The notes under the pieces: generated by a model
Databases searched by the model: none
What the model was told of the DNA's origin: nothing
Seen by the model: the letters and a program-made list of their open reading frames with translations, nothing else
Program-made: the position numbers and the translations under genes
In this document: one piece after another, positions 63,969 to 64,000 of the stretch
How the letters are laid out: each line of letters opens with the position of its first letter
How positions within the stretch are numbered: the first letter of the stretch is position 1
Source: Daejeonella sp. H1SJ63
GTDB taxonomy: Bacteria; Bacteroidota; Bacteroidia; Sphingobacteriales; Sphingobacteriaceae
NCBI RefSeq assembly: GCF_029360775.1
Contig: NZ_JARKMZ010000010.1
Coordinates: 1-64,000, forward strand
Reading direction: 5' to 3'
DNA length: 64,000 nt

Positions 63969-64000
63969 ATGCAGTTTGAAATGTTAAAAGAAAAGTCATC
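63969..64000 (+). CDS. ftsZ: Cell division protein FtsZ, 5' fragment
   Basis: Only the first ten codons are in the window: ATG at 63969, reading MQFEMLKEKS, which is the usual FtsZ N-terminus in Sphingobacteriia. Its position directly after ftsA supports the call. The rest lies beyond the window edge. The 128-bp leader carries the DnaA-box-like cluster. Confidence 0.75.
   Translation, partial: MQFEMLKEKS

Overview
The window is chromosomal DNA from a member of the Bacteroidota, most likely class Sphingobacteriia (Pedobacter/Solitalea-like). The case rests on four things: several promoters fit the Bacteroidota TAnnTTTG -7 box; hemC and hemD are fused; IspG is the long form with an inserted domain; and MraY, AtpC and the dcw gene order have the forms usual in this phylum. 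The DNA leans AT-rich, coding density is high, and nothing looks like a prophage, plasmid, integron or CRISPR array.

Layout. 1-950: a small GIY-YIG nuclease gene flanked by two inverted copies of a REP-like palindrome, followed by more degenerate palindromes. 949-5834: a Tat-exported alpha/beta hydrolase, ispG, a second alpha/beta hydrolase and lspA. 5992-15160: a heme cluster (hemA, hemCD fusion, hemB, hemL, hemE, hemJ) with a two-component system and a TPR membrane protein between hemL and hemE. 15239-20635: a lipoprotein, an outer-membrane protein, a DUF1304 protein, an ECF sigma / anti-sigma-like / beta-barrel trio and an orphan ABC ATPase. 20717-33774 (minus strand): one long branched-chain amino acid operon, ilvL leader-ilvD-ilvB-ilvN-ilvC-(leuC'-'leuD chimera)-leuA-leuC-leuD-leuA2/cimA-leuB. 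34110-35943: atpD-atpC. 36342-42766: an RmlD-like reductase, a peroxiredoxin, tRNA-Arg(ACG), adk, obgE, a candidate structured RNA, gap, a GNAT and pgk. 42902-49383 (minus strand): small accessory genes, including an ArsR/SRPBCC pair, aminopeptidase P, a DUF1835 protein and an oxidoreductase. 49784-64000: the dcw division and cell-wall cluster, mraZ-rsmH-ftsL-ftsI-murE-mraY-murD-ftsW-murG-murC-ftsQ-ftsA and the first codons of ftsZ.

How the genes work together. The heme genes lead from glutamyl-tRNA to uroporphyrinogen III, its decarboxylation to coproporphyrinogen, and protoporphyrinogen oxidation. The ilv-leu operon covers acetolactate to valine/isoleucine keto acids and the leucine branch. 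It appears to be controlled by attenuation: a 35-residue leader peptide rich in Ile/Leu/Val precedes a hairpin with a nine-T run just upstream of ilvD. The dcw genes build lipid II and the divisome. mraZ is preceded by three TGGnA repeats at 10-bp spacing, and the ftsA-ftsZ gap holds four DnaA-box-like sequences.

Most unusual signals: (i) a LeuC-like protein that has lost its Fe-S half and ends in a LeuD-like tail; (ii) the ilv leader peptide/attenuator; (iii) degenerate 'word-repeat' tracts that fill many intergenic gaps, form long imperfect hairpins, and in one case sit in frame inside ispG; (iv) the GIY-YIG gene bracketed by inverted palindromes; (v) a structured-RNA candidate between obgE and gap; (vi) DnaA-like boxes at ftsZ, one of which recurs upstream of mraZ. 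All calls come from reading the sequence; no database search was run.
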